From positions 1 through 36,685 of IMG/VR virus record IMGVR_UViG_3300005337_000035: a DNA stretch of 36,685 bases, one strand, 5' to 3'. A program made the position numbers and the translations under genes. Below are positions 5,421-12,792 of this stretch, one piece after another. How positions within the stretch are numbered: the stretch's first letter is position 1; every line of letters begins with the position of its first letter. Source of the stretch: a virus. A model generated the notes under the pieces. That model was not told the origin of the DNA. It saw only the letters and a program-made list of their open reading frames with translations, and made no database searches.

Positions 5421-6166
5421 CAGGGCACCACCTGGTAGGTCACCGTCCCCGTCGTCGGGAACGTCACCGGAGTACCCACCTTCAGCAGCGACAGCACCTC
5501 ATCGAGCTTCGCCTCAATGCTGGCCAGCTTCGCCGCGCTCTCCGCCTCCGCCTCCGCCAGCGAAGTGACCTGCTTCACCAGCCACTGCGGCTCCTTCGGC
5601 GCGGACAACCCCTCCCACGCCTTATCAATGACCAGCTTCCCCTGCGCCAACGCCTCCACCCGGGCCGTCGTCGCCCACAAACGCTGCTCATCCGTCTTGT
5701 CGAACACCGCGTCAGCCATCAGTTCTCCTCCCAACAAGTTCAGATCCCTACCCGCCATCTCCCGGTTGTAGGAGATGTGCGACCACGTGTCATGCCCGGA
5801 ACCCGTGTACCTCTCGGTCCGCCAGCCATTCCAGCGGGCCCAGTACAAAACGTTGACCCCATCCAGGGATCCGATGATCTCCACCACCGGCAGATACGCC
5901 GGCTTGCTCCGCACCGCTGACACCAGGCGGGCAAGCCACTCCCGGGAACCCGGCCAGCCCATCCCGAAGTCCCCCGCGCACGCCCAGTTCGGATTGCCAG
6001 GGCCGTACCGCAAGGAGTAATCGTCGGGATCGCAGGCACAACTAGGCTTGTGGAACCCGTACGTGTGCGACAGATCCCCACAGCAGCCCAGCCAGGCACC
6101 GCCGAGACGCTCAAGGCGCGGCTTCTCCGCCAAGATCCCCGGTGCACACGTGCAGCTGCATGACAC
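5420..6166 (-). CDS. Endolysin-like peptidase
   Basis: 248 residues from GTG 6166. DLSHTYGFH (H34, H39), DDYS (about 48-51), WACAGDFGMGW (D66) and SGHDTWSHIS (H125, H130) follow the order of metal ligands in a family of actinophage lysins related to M15-type D,D-peptidases (family recalled from memory). The rest is an amphipathic coiled-coil tail (about 200-225). Expected role: cutting peptidoglycan at lysis, released by the neighbouring holin candidate. The N-terminus is Cys-rich (SCSCTC). Substrate bond and metal are inferred. A structural or unrelated role is not excluded. Confidence 0.6.
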   Translation of the reverse strand: MSCSCTCAPGILAEKPRLERLGGAWLGCCGDLSHTYGFHKPSCACDPDDYSLRYGPGNPNWACAGDFGMGWPGSREWLARLVSAVRSKPAYLPVVEIIGSLDGVNVLYWARWNGWRTERYTGSGHDTWSHISYNREMAGRDLNLLGGELMADAVFDKTDEQRLWATTARVEALAQGKLVIDKAWEGLSAPKEPQWLVKQVTSLAEAEAESAAKLASIEAKLDEVLSLLKVGTPVTFPTTGTVTYQVVP

Positions 6167-6183
6167 GGTTAGCCTCGCTCAGC

Positions 6184-6189
6184 TACTGT
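6184..6189 (+). promoter_or_regulatory. -10 box for a leaderless gene
   Basis: TACTGT ends six bases before ATG 6196, and there is no Shine-Dalgarno. It lies in the 29-base gap between divergent starts. Confidence 0.45.
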
Positions 6190-6195
6190 GTGCGG

Positions 6196-6483
6196 ATGCA
6201 GCTGATTGACATCCTCGCCATCGGACCCGACGACAACATCGACCACCTGAATTCCGGCGCATATCCCGACGCTCGCTACATCGGTGTCATCTCCGCAGGC
6301 GGAGATGGTGGAGCAGCATCGGATGGCACCCCCGGGGAGGAGGGCCAGATCGTCGCCAAAGAATTCGAACTTCCCGGCACCTGGCAGTTCATCGTCACCA
6401 ACCCGAAGCGCGGGCGGCGCTCCACCATCAAAGGCGCCGGGGACGGCAAAGACGGCACCCTGATCGTGGCGTTCTACGCATAG
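6196..6483 (+). CDS. Small protein with fibre-like glycine-rich C-terminus
   Basis: 95 residues from ATG 6196. The middle is Gly/Asp-rich (SAGGDGGAASDGTPGEEGQ) and the end, STIKGAGDGKDGTLIVAFYA, resembles the ends of both large glycine-rich tail proteins here (AGAIIIVTYF and ADGIAILHLYV). It is encoded on the opposite strand to them and probably has its own leaderless promoter. It may be a small cap or chaperone for the fibre, or a free-standing copy of its terminal domain (inference). The convergent fibre operon ends two bases away. Confidence 0.7.
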   Translation: MQLIDILAIGPDDNIDHLNSGAYPDARYIGVISAGGDGGAASDGTPGEEGQIVAKEFELPGTWQFIVTNPKRGRRSTIKGAGDGKDGTLIVAFYA

Positions 6484-6484
6484 G

Positions 6485-6613
6485 TCACTCATCCAGGCCT
6501 GCCAACGCGGTCAGCATGATCTCGATGTCCTGCAACTCCTCCGGAGACAACTCCTCGGTCCATTCCTCCGGTGGGGAGTTGCCTGGATCCATCGGCGGCC
6601 ACGGCTGCGTCAT
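6485..6613 (-). CDS. Acidic 42-residue protein
   Basis: ATG 6613 overlaps the stop of the upstream gene (ATGA) and the frame closes at TGA 6485-6487. Sequence opens MTQPWPPMDPGN and continues with an acidic helix (PEEWTEELSPEELQDIEIM). The tight coupling and clean amphipathic helix support a real gene. It is the last gene of the tail-fibre operon. Function unknown, possibly a fibre assembly helper. Confidence 0.6.
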   Translation of the reverse strand: MTQPWPPMDPGNSPPEEWTEELSPEELQDIEIMLTALAGLDE

Positions 6614-6825
6614 GCCGGCACCATCGCCGTCACCGACAGGATCGTCACCGCAGCCTGCGACTCGTCGGTGAGCAGCAGCGCCAAAGCCTCGTAGTCTTCC
6701 CAGGTGTTGCCGATGGGACGGTTCGCGATCTTCCGCACCGCGACAGGATCACCGAAGGTTCGATAGACGATGCGGTAGTCGTGGGTGTACTCGGTATCGA
6801 AAGAGTTCGACAGTTCCAGTTCCAC
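6610..6825 (-). CDS. Hypothetical protein downstream of tail fibre
   Basis: 71 residues from ATG 6825, nine bases after the fibre gene stop. Beta-rich start (MELELSNSFDTEYTHDYRIV) and a helical middle (TWEDYEALALLLTDESQ). No motif recognised. Its place between the fibre gene and a tiny acidic protein suggests a role in fibre folding or attachment. Confidence 0.65.
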   Translation of the reverse strand: MELELSNSFDTEYTHDYRIVYRTFGDPVAVRKIANRPIGNTWEDYEALALLLTDESQAAVTILSVTAMVPA

Positions 6826-6834
6826 GGATGGCTC

Positions 6835-9225
6835 CTAGAAGTAGGTGACGATGATGATGGCGCCAGCCGCACCCGCACCGCCGGCACCAGAGTTATTTCC
6901 GTTAAGCGATGCACCACCGCCTCCACCGCCACCGCCGTACGTGCCCCCGGCGCCGCCCGCTCCTGCGACGCCGGTAATGGAACCTGCGCCGCCGCCGCCG
7001 CCATTGCCGCCGTTAACGCCGAGGGCTGATTTCCCGGCGCCGCCGGAACCGCCAGGTTGGGCACCCGCCGTGCCTCTAGTTTGATCGAGTAGGGCCGTAA
7101 CCCCGCCCGCTCCGCCCGAACTTGGCGAATCACCGTTAGTAATCCCACCGCCACTAGCCCCTGCGGCTGCGCCACCGTTCGCGTCAGGGCCAACAACGCC
7201 AGTACCTCCCGTGACAGATGCCGCCGCGCCGCCCGCACCGCTAAACATCGCAAATGCCGACCCGCCGCCAAGTCCGGTCGCGTTGGTGCCACCCGAACCA
7301 GCGCCACCTCCCGCAGCTCGAACCCGGCTAGCAGAGGTGGCGGTTGCCACGGTGTCGTTAAAAACGCTCGCCCCACCCCCGGTTCCTGGAAATCCGTCAT
7401 TGTTGTCTGCGGTTTGAACCGCACCGCCCGAACCCGCTCCGCCAACGCTGTAGGGAACGGAACTAGGCAGCGCACTGGCCGGCATCAGTGCGCGGCTCCA
7501 CCCGCCGCCAGCACCACCACCGCCGCCACATCGAACCGACAGCGCTGCACCACGTCGACCCGATCCACCACCACCACCGCCACCAACAACGGTCACGTCA
7601 ACCAGCGTGGCCCCGGTCGGCTTCGACCAGTTGCCAGACGCGCCGCCGACGATGACATCGATTTGCGGCGATCCGCTGGATACCCAGTTGCCGGGTGTGC
7701 CGCCTGCGGTGCAGTACCAGATCCGGCCGTTGACATCCTGAACGGTGTCGGAGGTGGCCCAGGTGCCGGTGGTCGGTGGGCCTGCCGTGGCTCCGCGCCC
7801 ACGTAGCTGGGTTTTGCTAGTTGAATTTTTTCCACCAATGTCGGCACCGCCGTCAATGGTGGTAAGGGCTAGTCCCGTGCTCCCGGTAAGAACATTGAAA
7901 GAAACGACATCATTTGAGTTCCGAATTTGGAACTGTTTAGCACTTGCTGTGGTAAACAGGGCAAGTGCCGCACTTGCTCCCGTGGCAACCTGCTTGAACA
8001 CCCATGGTTGTTCGGTGTCGAAGTAAAGCAACCAAGTGCCATCAGTGGGCGTAGTCGGATCAATCTTCAGCTGTGCCGTGGCACCCGATGCCGCAGCGGC
8101 GATGGTCTGATATCCGGACCACGTCTTATCCCCGGCGGCGGTTTGCGTGCCAACCAGGTTGACGGTGCCGGTTACCCAGGTGCCGGGGGTGCCTCCAACG
8201 GTGCACAGCCACCACACACCGTTGACGTCGAGGACCAGGTCGAATTGCGCCCACGTGTTGGCGATGGGCGCACCGGCGGTGGTCGTTTTCCCCGCGAACC
8301 GCAGGTTGACGTTGCTGTTCTTGGCACCCAATGCGGCAACGCCGGCTGCGTCGATGCTGCCGGTGCCGGTAAATACGGCACCAGATGAGAATGTGGCCTG
8401 GTCGGACCAGGTCTTCGCTCCAGCGGCGGTTTGGATGCCGGTCAGGTAGACGACCGTGTTGGCTTGGGGGACCTGGTTTGCTCCGGTGCCGAATTCGACG
8501 CTGACGGTGACGTTTCCGGTGGCGCTGGACACGTCGATGCCGATGCCGGCGATGATGCTGGTGACGATGCCTGCGGTGATGGCATCGATCTCTGCTTGGA
8601 GGGCTGCGTCAGCTGCCGCCCTGGCTGCAGCTTCGGCGGTGATGTTGTTCTGCAGCACCAGGTCGGCGGCGATGCGCGCCGCCACTTCGGTGTCGATGTT
8701 GCCTTGCAGGAGGATGTCGGCGGCGATCCGCGCGGCTTCCTCGGCGTCGAGGTTGCCTTGGAGCACGAGGTCTGCGGCGATGCGGTCGGCGATTTCTTGC
8801 AGGATCTGCGCCTCGAGGGTGGCGACTTCTTCCTGGCTGGCGCAGGTGACGATGTCACATTCGGTGGGGTCGGTGACCGGGTTCACGTCGGCGAGGTCGA
8901 CTGTTGCTCCCAGCGATGACGGGAACTGGTAGTCGTTCGAGGTGAACGTGGCGTCGGTGAGGGTAGCGGAGACTGCGTATGCCCAGCTGGGGCTGCCGAC
9001 GTAGTAGCTGGGGTCGGTGACAAGCAGTACGACGCTGAAGGCACCGTTGGCATCGAGGGTGGCGGTGAACGACTGCCTCGGCAGGATGGTGTTGTCGGCG
9101 GCGACGCGCAGCTGTGGGGAGGCGAAGGTGATGGTGCCGGCGGCCGGGGCTCCTGCGGATAGCCCGGTCTGCTTGTAGAAGGTGCCGGTGACGGTGATCG
9201 TCGGCACGGATGCTGGGAGTGGCAT
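6835..9225 (-). CDS. Glycine-rich tail fibre / receptor-binding protein
   Basis: 796 residues from ATG 9225, preceded by GGGGAGGGAGA. N-terminal beta domain (about 1-125), then a repetitive coiled coil (about 130-215) with repeats of the form ARIAADLVLQGN, then two copies of a beta module containing GTPGxWV with WYCTAGG or WWLCTVGG. The C-terminal 260 residues are extremely Gly-rich (VGGGGGGGSGRRG, GGAGGAGAAGAIIIVTYF). This layout is typical of trimeric fibres of actinophages and fits host-surface binding at the tail tip. The second glycine-rich gene at 19576 shares the terminal style. Both could be acceptors for the sugar enzymes encoded between them (inference). Confidence 0.85.
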   Translation of the reverse strand: MPLPASVPTITVTGTFYKQTGLSAGAPAAGTITFASPQLRVAADNTILPRQSFTATLDANGAFSVVLLVTDPSYYVGSPSWAYAVSATLTDATFTSNDYQFPSSLGATVDLADVNPVTDPTECDIVTCASQEEVATLEAQILQEIADRIAADLVLQGNLDAEEAARIAADILLQGNIDTEVAARIAADLVLQNNITAEAAARAAADAALQAEIDAITAGIVTSIIAGIGIDVSSATGNVTVSVEFGTGANQVPQANTVVYLTGIQTAAGAKTWSDQATFSSGAVFTGTGSIDAAGVAALGAKNSNVNLRFAGKTTTAGAPIANTWAQFDLVLDVNGVWWLCTVGGTPGTWVTGTVNLVGTQTAAGDKTWSGYQTIAAAASGATAQLKIDPTTPTDGTWLLYFDTEQPWVFKQVATGASAALALFTTASAKQFQIRNSNDVVSFNVLTGSTGLALTTIDGGADIGGKNSTSKTQLRGRGATAGPPTTGTWATSDTVQDVNGRIWYCTAGGTPGNWVSSGSPQIDVIVGGASGNWSKPTGATLVDVTVVGGGGGGGSGRRGAALSVRCGGGGGAGGGWSRALMPASALPSSVPYSVGGAGSGGAVQTADNNDGFPGTGGGASVFNDTVATATSASRVRAAGGGAGSGGTNATGLGGGSAFAMFSGAGGAAASVTGGTGVVGPDANGGAAAGASGGGITNGDSPSSGGAGGVTALLDQTRGTAGAQPGGSGGAGKSALGVNGGNGGGGGAGSITGVAGAGGAGGTYGGGGGGGGASLNGNNSGAGGAGAAGAIIIVTYF

Positions 9226-9240
9226 TCTCCCTCCCCACGT

Positions 9241-9257
9241 GTAGTCAGCCTACCTAT
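9241..9257 (-). promoter_or_regulatory. Promoter/operator A for the tail-fibre operon
   Basis: GTAGTCAGCCTACCTAT on the plus strand, that is -10 TAGGCT on the minus strand at 9252-9247. The same 17 bases occur at 12734-12750. With the following bases it forms an imperfect inverted repeat (CAGCCTAC, spacer CTATC, GTAGCTG) similar to the perfect one at 27000-27022. Leader to the fibre ATG is about 15 nt. Confidence 0.6.
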
Positions 9258-9304
9258 CGTAGCTGCCGACGATCATGCGGTTGTGGGGAATGGCGGAGGA
9301 TAGT

Positions 9305-9310
9305 TAGGCT
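9305..9310 (+). promoter_or_regulatory. -10 box for a leaderless XRE gene
   Basis: TAGGCT in the context AGTTAGGCTGT, seven bases before ATG 9318, with no Shine-Dalgarno. The same 11-base context recurs at 12791, again divergent from a copy of promoter A. Confidence 0.6.
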
Positions 9311-9317
9311 GTACACC

Positions 9318-9683
9318 ATGACGACGAATGGTGACCTGGTTCAGGGTCAAAATGGCGATGAGATGGTGTCGTATGCCACGTTGGTGGGTGCCCGGGTGCG
9401 GCATTTGCGGGTGCGGCGGCGCATGTCCCTGGTGGAGGTGTCAGGCCTGGCACGGGAAGCCGGGTGGGAGATTTCCCTTGATTCCGTGTCGAAGATTGAG
9501 ACGGGGGCGCGGGTCAATGTCAGCGTCGATGAGTTGATGGCGCTGGCGAAGGTGTTCAACCGGGAGCCGATCTGGTTCCTCACCAACCTGCCGATGTGCG
9601 ACAACTGCGGCGATGATCCGCCGCAAGGGTTCGAATGCGTGAAGTGCTACCGGCGGTGGGCCGGCGCTCCGAGCCCGTTCTGA
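9318..9683 (+). CDS. XRE regulator with C-terminal zinc knuckle
   Basis: 121 residues from ATG 9318. The helix-turn-helix spans about 20-75 (VGARVRHLRVRRRMSLVEVS, then SLDSVSKIETGARV, then DELMALAKVFN). A CDNC...CVKC pair close to the C-terminus (about 94-110) suggests a bound zinc ion. It is divergent from the tail-fibre operon, so it may control promoter A and its own expression (inference). The ORF could be read from further upstream, but the -10 box placement favours this ATG. Confidence 0.8.
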   Translation: MTTNGDLVQGQNGDEMVSYATLVGARVRHLRVRRRMSLVEVSGLAREAGWEISLDSVSKIETGARVNVSVDELMALAKVFNREPIWFLTNLPMCDNCGDDPPQGFECVKCYRRWAGAPSPF

Positions 9684-10411
9684 TGGGAGACAAGGTGAAG
9701 GTGCTGGCATGGCACGGTGATCCGCAGCTGAAGGCGGACACGGTGGCCGCGATGATTGAACATCGGGCGCTGGATCAGATCGCAAGGGGCAACTACCTGC
9801 AGTTCTTCCCCGGGGAAGCAGCCGCATTCAAGGGCTGCTTCCATGGCTGTCTGCTGGTGAACGATCTGGCAGCGGAGCGCGGGCTGACCCCCGCCCAGTT
9901 CGCCGACAAGGCGTGGGGGATGGCGATCTCCGTCGACTGGCACGAGGAGACAGAGAAACACTTCGGCATCCCCACCGACCTGGGGGATCTACTGGATTTC
10001 CTGTTCGAAACGCGGTACGACTCGGATGCGGGGGGCCAGTTCGCCGTGGACGCCTTGGAGGCGATGCAGCCCGGCGCGGATTTGAGCATGGTGTCGTGGC
10101 AGGTGGCGGAGGAGCTTCTCGTCTCCACCTTGGCCGGATATGGGCCGTTGGATGCTGGTCTGGTGCCGATCACGGAGCACGTGTTGGAGTTGGTGCGCCG
10201 TCACCTGGCTGGCCATGGGGTCAACTATGACCAGTGGGTGGAGGCGACGGAGGAGGCCGACAGGGTGGGGGCTGACACGGCTGCCGAGTTGGCGCACATC
10301 GCTGCGGGTGTGTCGAACTGGGGTGGGATGAGCCAACTCTCCAACGATGAGGTGGATGCCATGGCTGTCAGAGTGCTGCGGTTCATGGCCGAGGCTCCGG
10401 TGCCGGCATGA
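9683..10411 (+). CDS. Conserved phage-type protein of unknown function
   Basis: 242 residues. ATG 9683 overlaps the last base of the previous stop (TGATG). The N-terminal part (VLAWHGDPQLKADTVAAMIE, ARGNYLQFF, FKGCFHGCLLV, HFGIPTDLGDLLDFLFE) matches a pattern I recall from uncharacterised phage and bacterial proteins that carry a GCxxGC-like core. The C-terminal half is helical. No catalytic motif is evident. It is co-transcribed with the XRE gene. Confidence 0.7.
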   Translation: MGDKVKVLAWHGDPQLKADTVAAMIEHRALDQIARGNYLQFFPGEAAAFKGCFHGCLLVNDLAAERGLTPAQFADKAWGMAISVDWHEETEKHFGIPTDLGDLLDFLFETRYDSDAGGQFAVDALEAMQPGADLSMVSWQVAEELLVSTLAGYGPLDAGLVPITEHVLELVRRHLAGHGVNYDQWVEATEEADRVGADTAAELAHIAAGVSNWGGMSQLSNDEVDAMAVRVLRFMAEAPVPA

Positions 10412-10776
10412 GCGAGGTGCGGGCAGAGTTCCCCGTCGGCGGCGGGGTCAGCGTCACCATCTACTTCCCCGGCCACCTTGCCCCGGGGGAGTGGGACACG
10501 ATGCTGCGGATCCTGGAAGCGATGAAGCCGGCGATCGTCGAAAAGGACAGCGACACCCCTCCAAGCATTCCCCGGTCGGCAACGCGGCGGCTGGAAGGTT
10601 TGGATAAGCTCGGCGCGGTGACCAGCGGTGGTAGCGCTTCAGTGACCACGGATCTGCGCGGCCAGAACCATCCCTGCACCTGCGGCCATTGGCGCACTTC
10701 TCACGAGGATTCACGTGGGCCGTGCGACTCGTGTGACGGTTGCCTGCGATACAAGATGGTGAAGTCCGATGCCTAG
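10408..10776 (+). CDS. Hypothetical protein with C-terminal zinc-type Cys cluster
   Basis: 122 residues, overlapping the previous gene by ATGA. The N-terminal 45 residues look like a small alpha/beta domain (GGGVSVTIYFPGHLAPGEWD). The C-terminus holds CTCGHWRTSHED, then CDSCDGC (about 90-112), five Cys and two His spaced for metal binding. Similar CxCGHxxxxH endings are common in actinobacterial and actinophage proteins. Role unknown. Confidence 0.7.
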   Translation: MSEVRAEFPVGGGVSVTIYFPGHLAPGEWDTMLRILEAMKPAIVEKDSDTPPSIPRSATRRLEGLDKLGAVTSGGSASVTTDLRGQNHPCTCGHWRTSHEDSRGPCDSCDGCLRYKMVKSDA

Positions 10777-10996
10777 ACAGCCTGACCCGTTGATGGTCAC
10801 CCTGCGCCGGATGCGCAGGGCAGCGAACATGACGCAGATGGATCTGGGTTTGCGGATCGGTTCGGATGGGGCGCAGGTGTCCCATTGGGAGCGGGGGGAG
10901 ACGACACCTTCCATACCGAAGGTGCGGCTGCTGTGCGAGGTCCTCGGCGGGGACCTGGTGATCGTGCCGAAGGGCTGGCTGCCTCCCGTAGAATGA
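10769..10996 (+). CDS. Mini-XRE regulator
   Basis: 75 residues, overlapping the previous gene by 8 bases. Helix-turn-helix about residues 9-60 (VTLRRMRRAANMTQMDLGLR, VSHWERGETTPSIPKVRLL). It then ends in a hydrophobic beta-strand (GDLVIVPKG). The WERGxTTPS motif and the strand are shared with the gene at 27340, so the two are probably paralogues. Likely a small dimeric DNA-binding protein. Confidence 0.8.
   Translation: MPRQPDPLMVTLRRMRRAANMTQMDLGLRIGSDGAQVSHWERGETTPSIPKVRLLCEVLGGDLVIVPKGWLPPVE
10989..10994 (+). promoter_or_regulatory. -10 box overlapping the XRE stop codon
   Basis: TAGAAT, a perfect TAGRRT box, overlaps the stop TGA (10994-10996). It would drive the genes starting at 11024, with a leader carrying GGGAGG. 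Confidence 0.5.
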
Positions 10997-11023
10997 GCTG
11001 CGGTCTAAGTGTTGGGAGGCAGC

Positions 11024-11287
11024 ATGTCGCGTCTTTTGCATGGTGATGAAGCGGTCGCATATCGGGCTGTGATCGTCCGTGCGCACAGTGAATGGATCGG
11101 CAGGGACGGGGAGCGCCGGGACGCTGACGAATACGTCACCTATGCTGGCCCGTTCGGCACCGTCGGTGCGGCGAAAGCGGCGATCACGAAGGCGCGGCGG
11201 GATGCGGCACGGTGGCCACGGGAGTGGACCACCACGGTGACCGGGACGGTGCAGCAGTCTTCGATGGTTTGGGAGGATGTCGCATGA
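11024..11287 (+). CDS. Hypothetical protein
   Basis: 87 residues from ATG 11024, with TTGGGAGGCAGC directly upstream; the GTG at 11009 is rejected because it lacks such a site. Alpha/beta composition with SEWIGRDGERRDADEYVTYA and a helix (TVGAAKAAITKARRDAARWP). It resembles small phage proteins of unknown role. Coupled to the next gene by ATGA. Confidence 0.7.
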   Translation: MSRLLHGDEAVAYRAVIVRAHSEWIGRDGERRDADEYVTYAGPFGTVGAAKAAITKARRDAARWPREWTTTVTGTVQQSSMVWEDVA

Positions 11288-11391
11288 ACTTCGTCTGCGA
11301 GCACTGCAAGGCTGAACCGCACGACTTCCGGCCGAAGGAGTGCCCCGGCGGGACGCGGTGTGACTGCCGGCATCGGCAGCCGAAGCAGTGA
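11284..11391 (+). CDS. 35-residue Cys/His mini-protein
   Basis: ATG 11284 overlaps the previous stop and the frame ends with TGA 11389-11391. CEHC near the N-terminus and CPGGTRCDCRH near the C-terminus give five Cys and several His, enough for one zinc site. Very small, so the case rests on the ATGA coupling and the Cys pattern. Its stop codon supplies the TG of the downstream extended -10 promoter. Confidence 0.6.
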   Translation: MNFVCEHCKAEPHDFRPKECPGGTRCDCRHRQPKQ

Positions 11392-11401
11392 TAGTCTGAC
11401 T
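11389..11401 (+). promoter_or_regulatory. Promoter P4, fourth copy of TGATAGTSTGACT
   Basis: TGATAGTCTGACT, identical to P1 and P3 nearly 10 kb away. -10 hexamer at 11392-11397, start expected near 11404. Followed directly by an inverted repeat (GGTGGCGG 11405-11412 with CCGCCACC 11441-11448), which would form a 5' hairpin in the transcript. Confidence 0.65.
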
Positions 11402-11454
11402 ATCGGTGGCGGCATGCGGACCGGGCACGCCGGGCTGGCACCGCCACCGCTCAA

Positions 11455-11544
11455 GGGGACGGAACGGTCCTGCCGCGCTTGATCGGCGCGGCAGCGGATG
11501 CCTGATCAGCATCTGCGTCCGGGGTTCGATTCCCCGGGTCTCCA
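11455..11544 (+). ncRNA. tRNA/tmRNA-like RNA with G3-U70 and perfect T arm
   Basis: A canonical T arm (CGGGG, TTCGATT, CCCCG at 11520-11536) is followed by GGTCTCC and discriminator A (11544). GGGGAC (11455-11460) can pair with GTCTCC, including a G3-U70 wobble, the alanine identity element. The D arm is missing; in its place is GAACGGT, close to the start of actinobacterial tmRNA, which in M. tuberculosis (from memory) begins GGGGCUGAACGGUUU. Two perfect hairpins follow: a 9-bp stem (11470-11478 with 11486-11494, loop TTGATCG) and an 8-bp stem with one GU pair (11494-11501 with 11509-11516, loop CTGATCA). Position 7 with 66 is a G-G mismatch and CCA is not encoded. It may be a reduced tmRNA-like domain, a decoy, or an aberrant tRNA. 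Confidence 0.5.
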
Positions 11545-11570
11545 CGTAAGCCGGTCCCAGTCAGACCAGG

Positions 11571-11601
11571 AAAAGGTGCACCTTGAAGGGGTGCACCTTT
11601 T
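11571..11601. terminator. Bidirectional terminator
   Basis: AAAAGGTGCACC (11571-11582) pairs with GGTGCACCTTTT (11590-11601). A-tract before and T-tract after make it work in both directions: for the tRNA-like RNA on the plus strand and for the glycosyltransferase gene on the minus strand. Confidence 0.9.
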
Positions 11602-11602
11602 C

Positions 11603-12721
11603 TTATGCGCCGATCAGTGTCTTGCTCCCCACCAGCGGCGCCCCGTGCTCGATGTCGTAGGCGTACTGCCAGGCCTCCATCCACCGCCAGGCGTGCAGTT
11701 CAGCGGTCTGCGTCTCCGCGTAGGCGTGCCCGGCTGCACCTAGTTCCCGGCGCAGGCTGGGATTTTCGATCAGGTCCTTGGTGTACCGGTACCACTGCTT
11801 CGGCTTCTCGGCGAGGATCCCACCGCCGCTGGCCGCAGTGATCCGGGCGTACTCCGGTAGCGGGGACGCGATGTAGGGCACGCTGACCGCACTCATCTCC
11901 AAACACTTCAGCCTGGACTTGGCTGCATTGAAACGAGTGTTCGACAGCGGCGCCCAGCCCACTCCCAACCTCGCCACCGTAGACGCCCAATGCTTCATCG
12001 AGCAGGCACCGGTGGCTTTCATCCGAGCCAGCCCCAGCTGCCGGGCAACCTCCTCCTCATACGGTCCGGCCTGCAGAAACTGGTAGCCGTCGTTTTCAAG
12101 GCGCTGCGCGGCGAATCCGGTGACCATCAGATCGTCGGGGTGGGTTTCGATGCTGCCGGGCCAGCCGAATGTCGGGGAATCCACGTGCCCCATGGACAGG
12201 TAGACCTCGGGGATGTAGTTGTCCAGGACAATGCACCGGCCGGGTTTGCCGTACACCTTCACCAGGGCTTCGGTGCTGACCGTCATCAAGGTGACACCTT
12301 CCGCCGCGACCCGGTTCGCTTCCCACGTGTACGGAGAGTCGGACTTGGGGTGCAGGTTGATGTACGCCTTGTTGGACGGGTGGATGCAGGTGAAGTCGTC
12401 GTCGGCGTCCATCACTACCGTGTAGCCGGCCTGGCGGAGCAGGGGTATCGCGGCGGCGTGGACAGGGTTGACGACCCGCTGGAAGACCAGCACGTCCGCT
12501 TCGGGGCCCTGGACCTTGGTGACCTTGCCGGAGGTGTCGGCGAACACCTTGATCGGCATCGGCTTGTCGGGATCGTGGATGGTGATGTCGTAGCCGAGTT
12601 CCTGCAGATACAGGCCGGCGTGCACAAGGCGGTAGCGGCCACAGCCCCCAAGATCAGCGGGCAGAATGTGTACCTTTAGCCTATCTGCCATTAGTATGCC
12701 CGATTTGCTGGATGCTGTCAA
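11603..12721 (-). CDS. GT-B (GT4-like) glycosyltransferase
   Basis: 372 residues if started at TTG 12721, which follows GGGAGACG; the alternative ATG 12691 begins the domain directly (MADRLKVHILPADLGGCGRYR) but lacks a ribosome binding site. The N-terminal Rossmann part contains HILPADLGGCGRYRLVHAG. The C-terminal part has FNAAKSRLKCLEMSAVSVPY, then GGILAEKPKQWYRYTKDLIE and LRRELGAAGHAYA, the typical GT4 nucleotide-sugar binding region. It probably adds a sugar to a virion protein, phage DNA or host glycan. It is divergent from the epimerase gene and shares its control region. Confidence 0.8.
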   Translation of the reverse strand: MTASSKSGILMADRLKVHILPADLGGCGRYRLVHAGLYLQELGYDITIHDPDKPMPIKVFADTSGKVTKVQGPEADVLVFQRVVNPVHAAAIPLLRQAGYTVVMDADDDFTCIHPSNKAYINLHPKSDSPYTWEANRVAAEGVTLMTVSTEALVKVYGKPGRCIVLDNYIPEVYLSMGHVDSPTFGWPGSIETHPDDLMVTGFAAQRLENDGYQFLQAGPYEEEVARQLGLARMKATGACSMKHWASTVARLGVGWAPLSNTRFNAAKSRLKCLEMSAVSVPYIASPLPEYARITAASGGGILAEKPKQWYRYTKDLIENPSLRRELGAAGHAYAETQTAELHAWRWMEAWQYAYDIEHGAPLVGSKTLIGA

Positions 12722-12733
12722 CGTCTCCCATAA

Positions 12734-12750
12734 GTAGTCAGCCTACCTAT
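12734..12750 (-). promoter_or_regulatory. Promoter B for glycosyltransferase (copy of A)
   Basis: GTAGTCAGCCTACCTAT, identical to 9241-9257. Minus-strand -10 TAGGCT at 12745-12740, about 12 bases of leader before TTG 12721. Confidence 0.6.
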
Positions 12751-12792
12751 GTTTCTTCGGGAGTCGATGAAAGCCTCGCCAAACGCTGCCAG

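Noticed and set aside
6645-7475. Minus and plus ORFs inside the glycine-rich part of the fibre gene
   Set aside because: GC-rich Gly codons open all frames; the fibre frame has a start, ribosome binding site and domain order, the others do not.
11455-11544. Canonical tRNA
   Set aside because: No D arm, and the linker after the acceptor is eight bases rather than two. A normal tRNA cannot be drawn, so it is listed as tRNA/tmRNA-like RNA.
10454-11545. Long minus-strand ORF (363 codons) opposite the plus-strand genes
   Set aside because: It begins with a METRGIEPRT-type sequence, the well-known false translation of a tRNA T-arm antisense, and covers four convincing plus-strand genes with ribosome binding sites.
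11518-11546. attP core made of a host tRNA 3' end
   Set aside because: No integrase or excisionase pair beside it, and the segment has its own promoter, 5' pairing partner and terminator. Cannot be fully excluded without the host genome.
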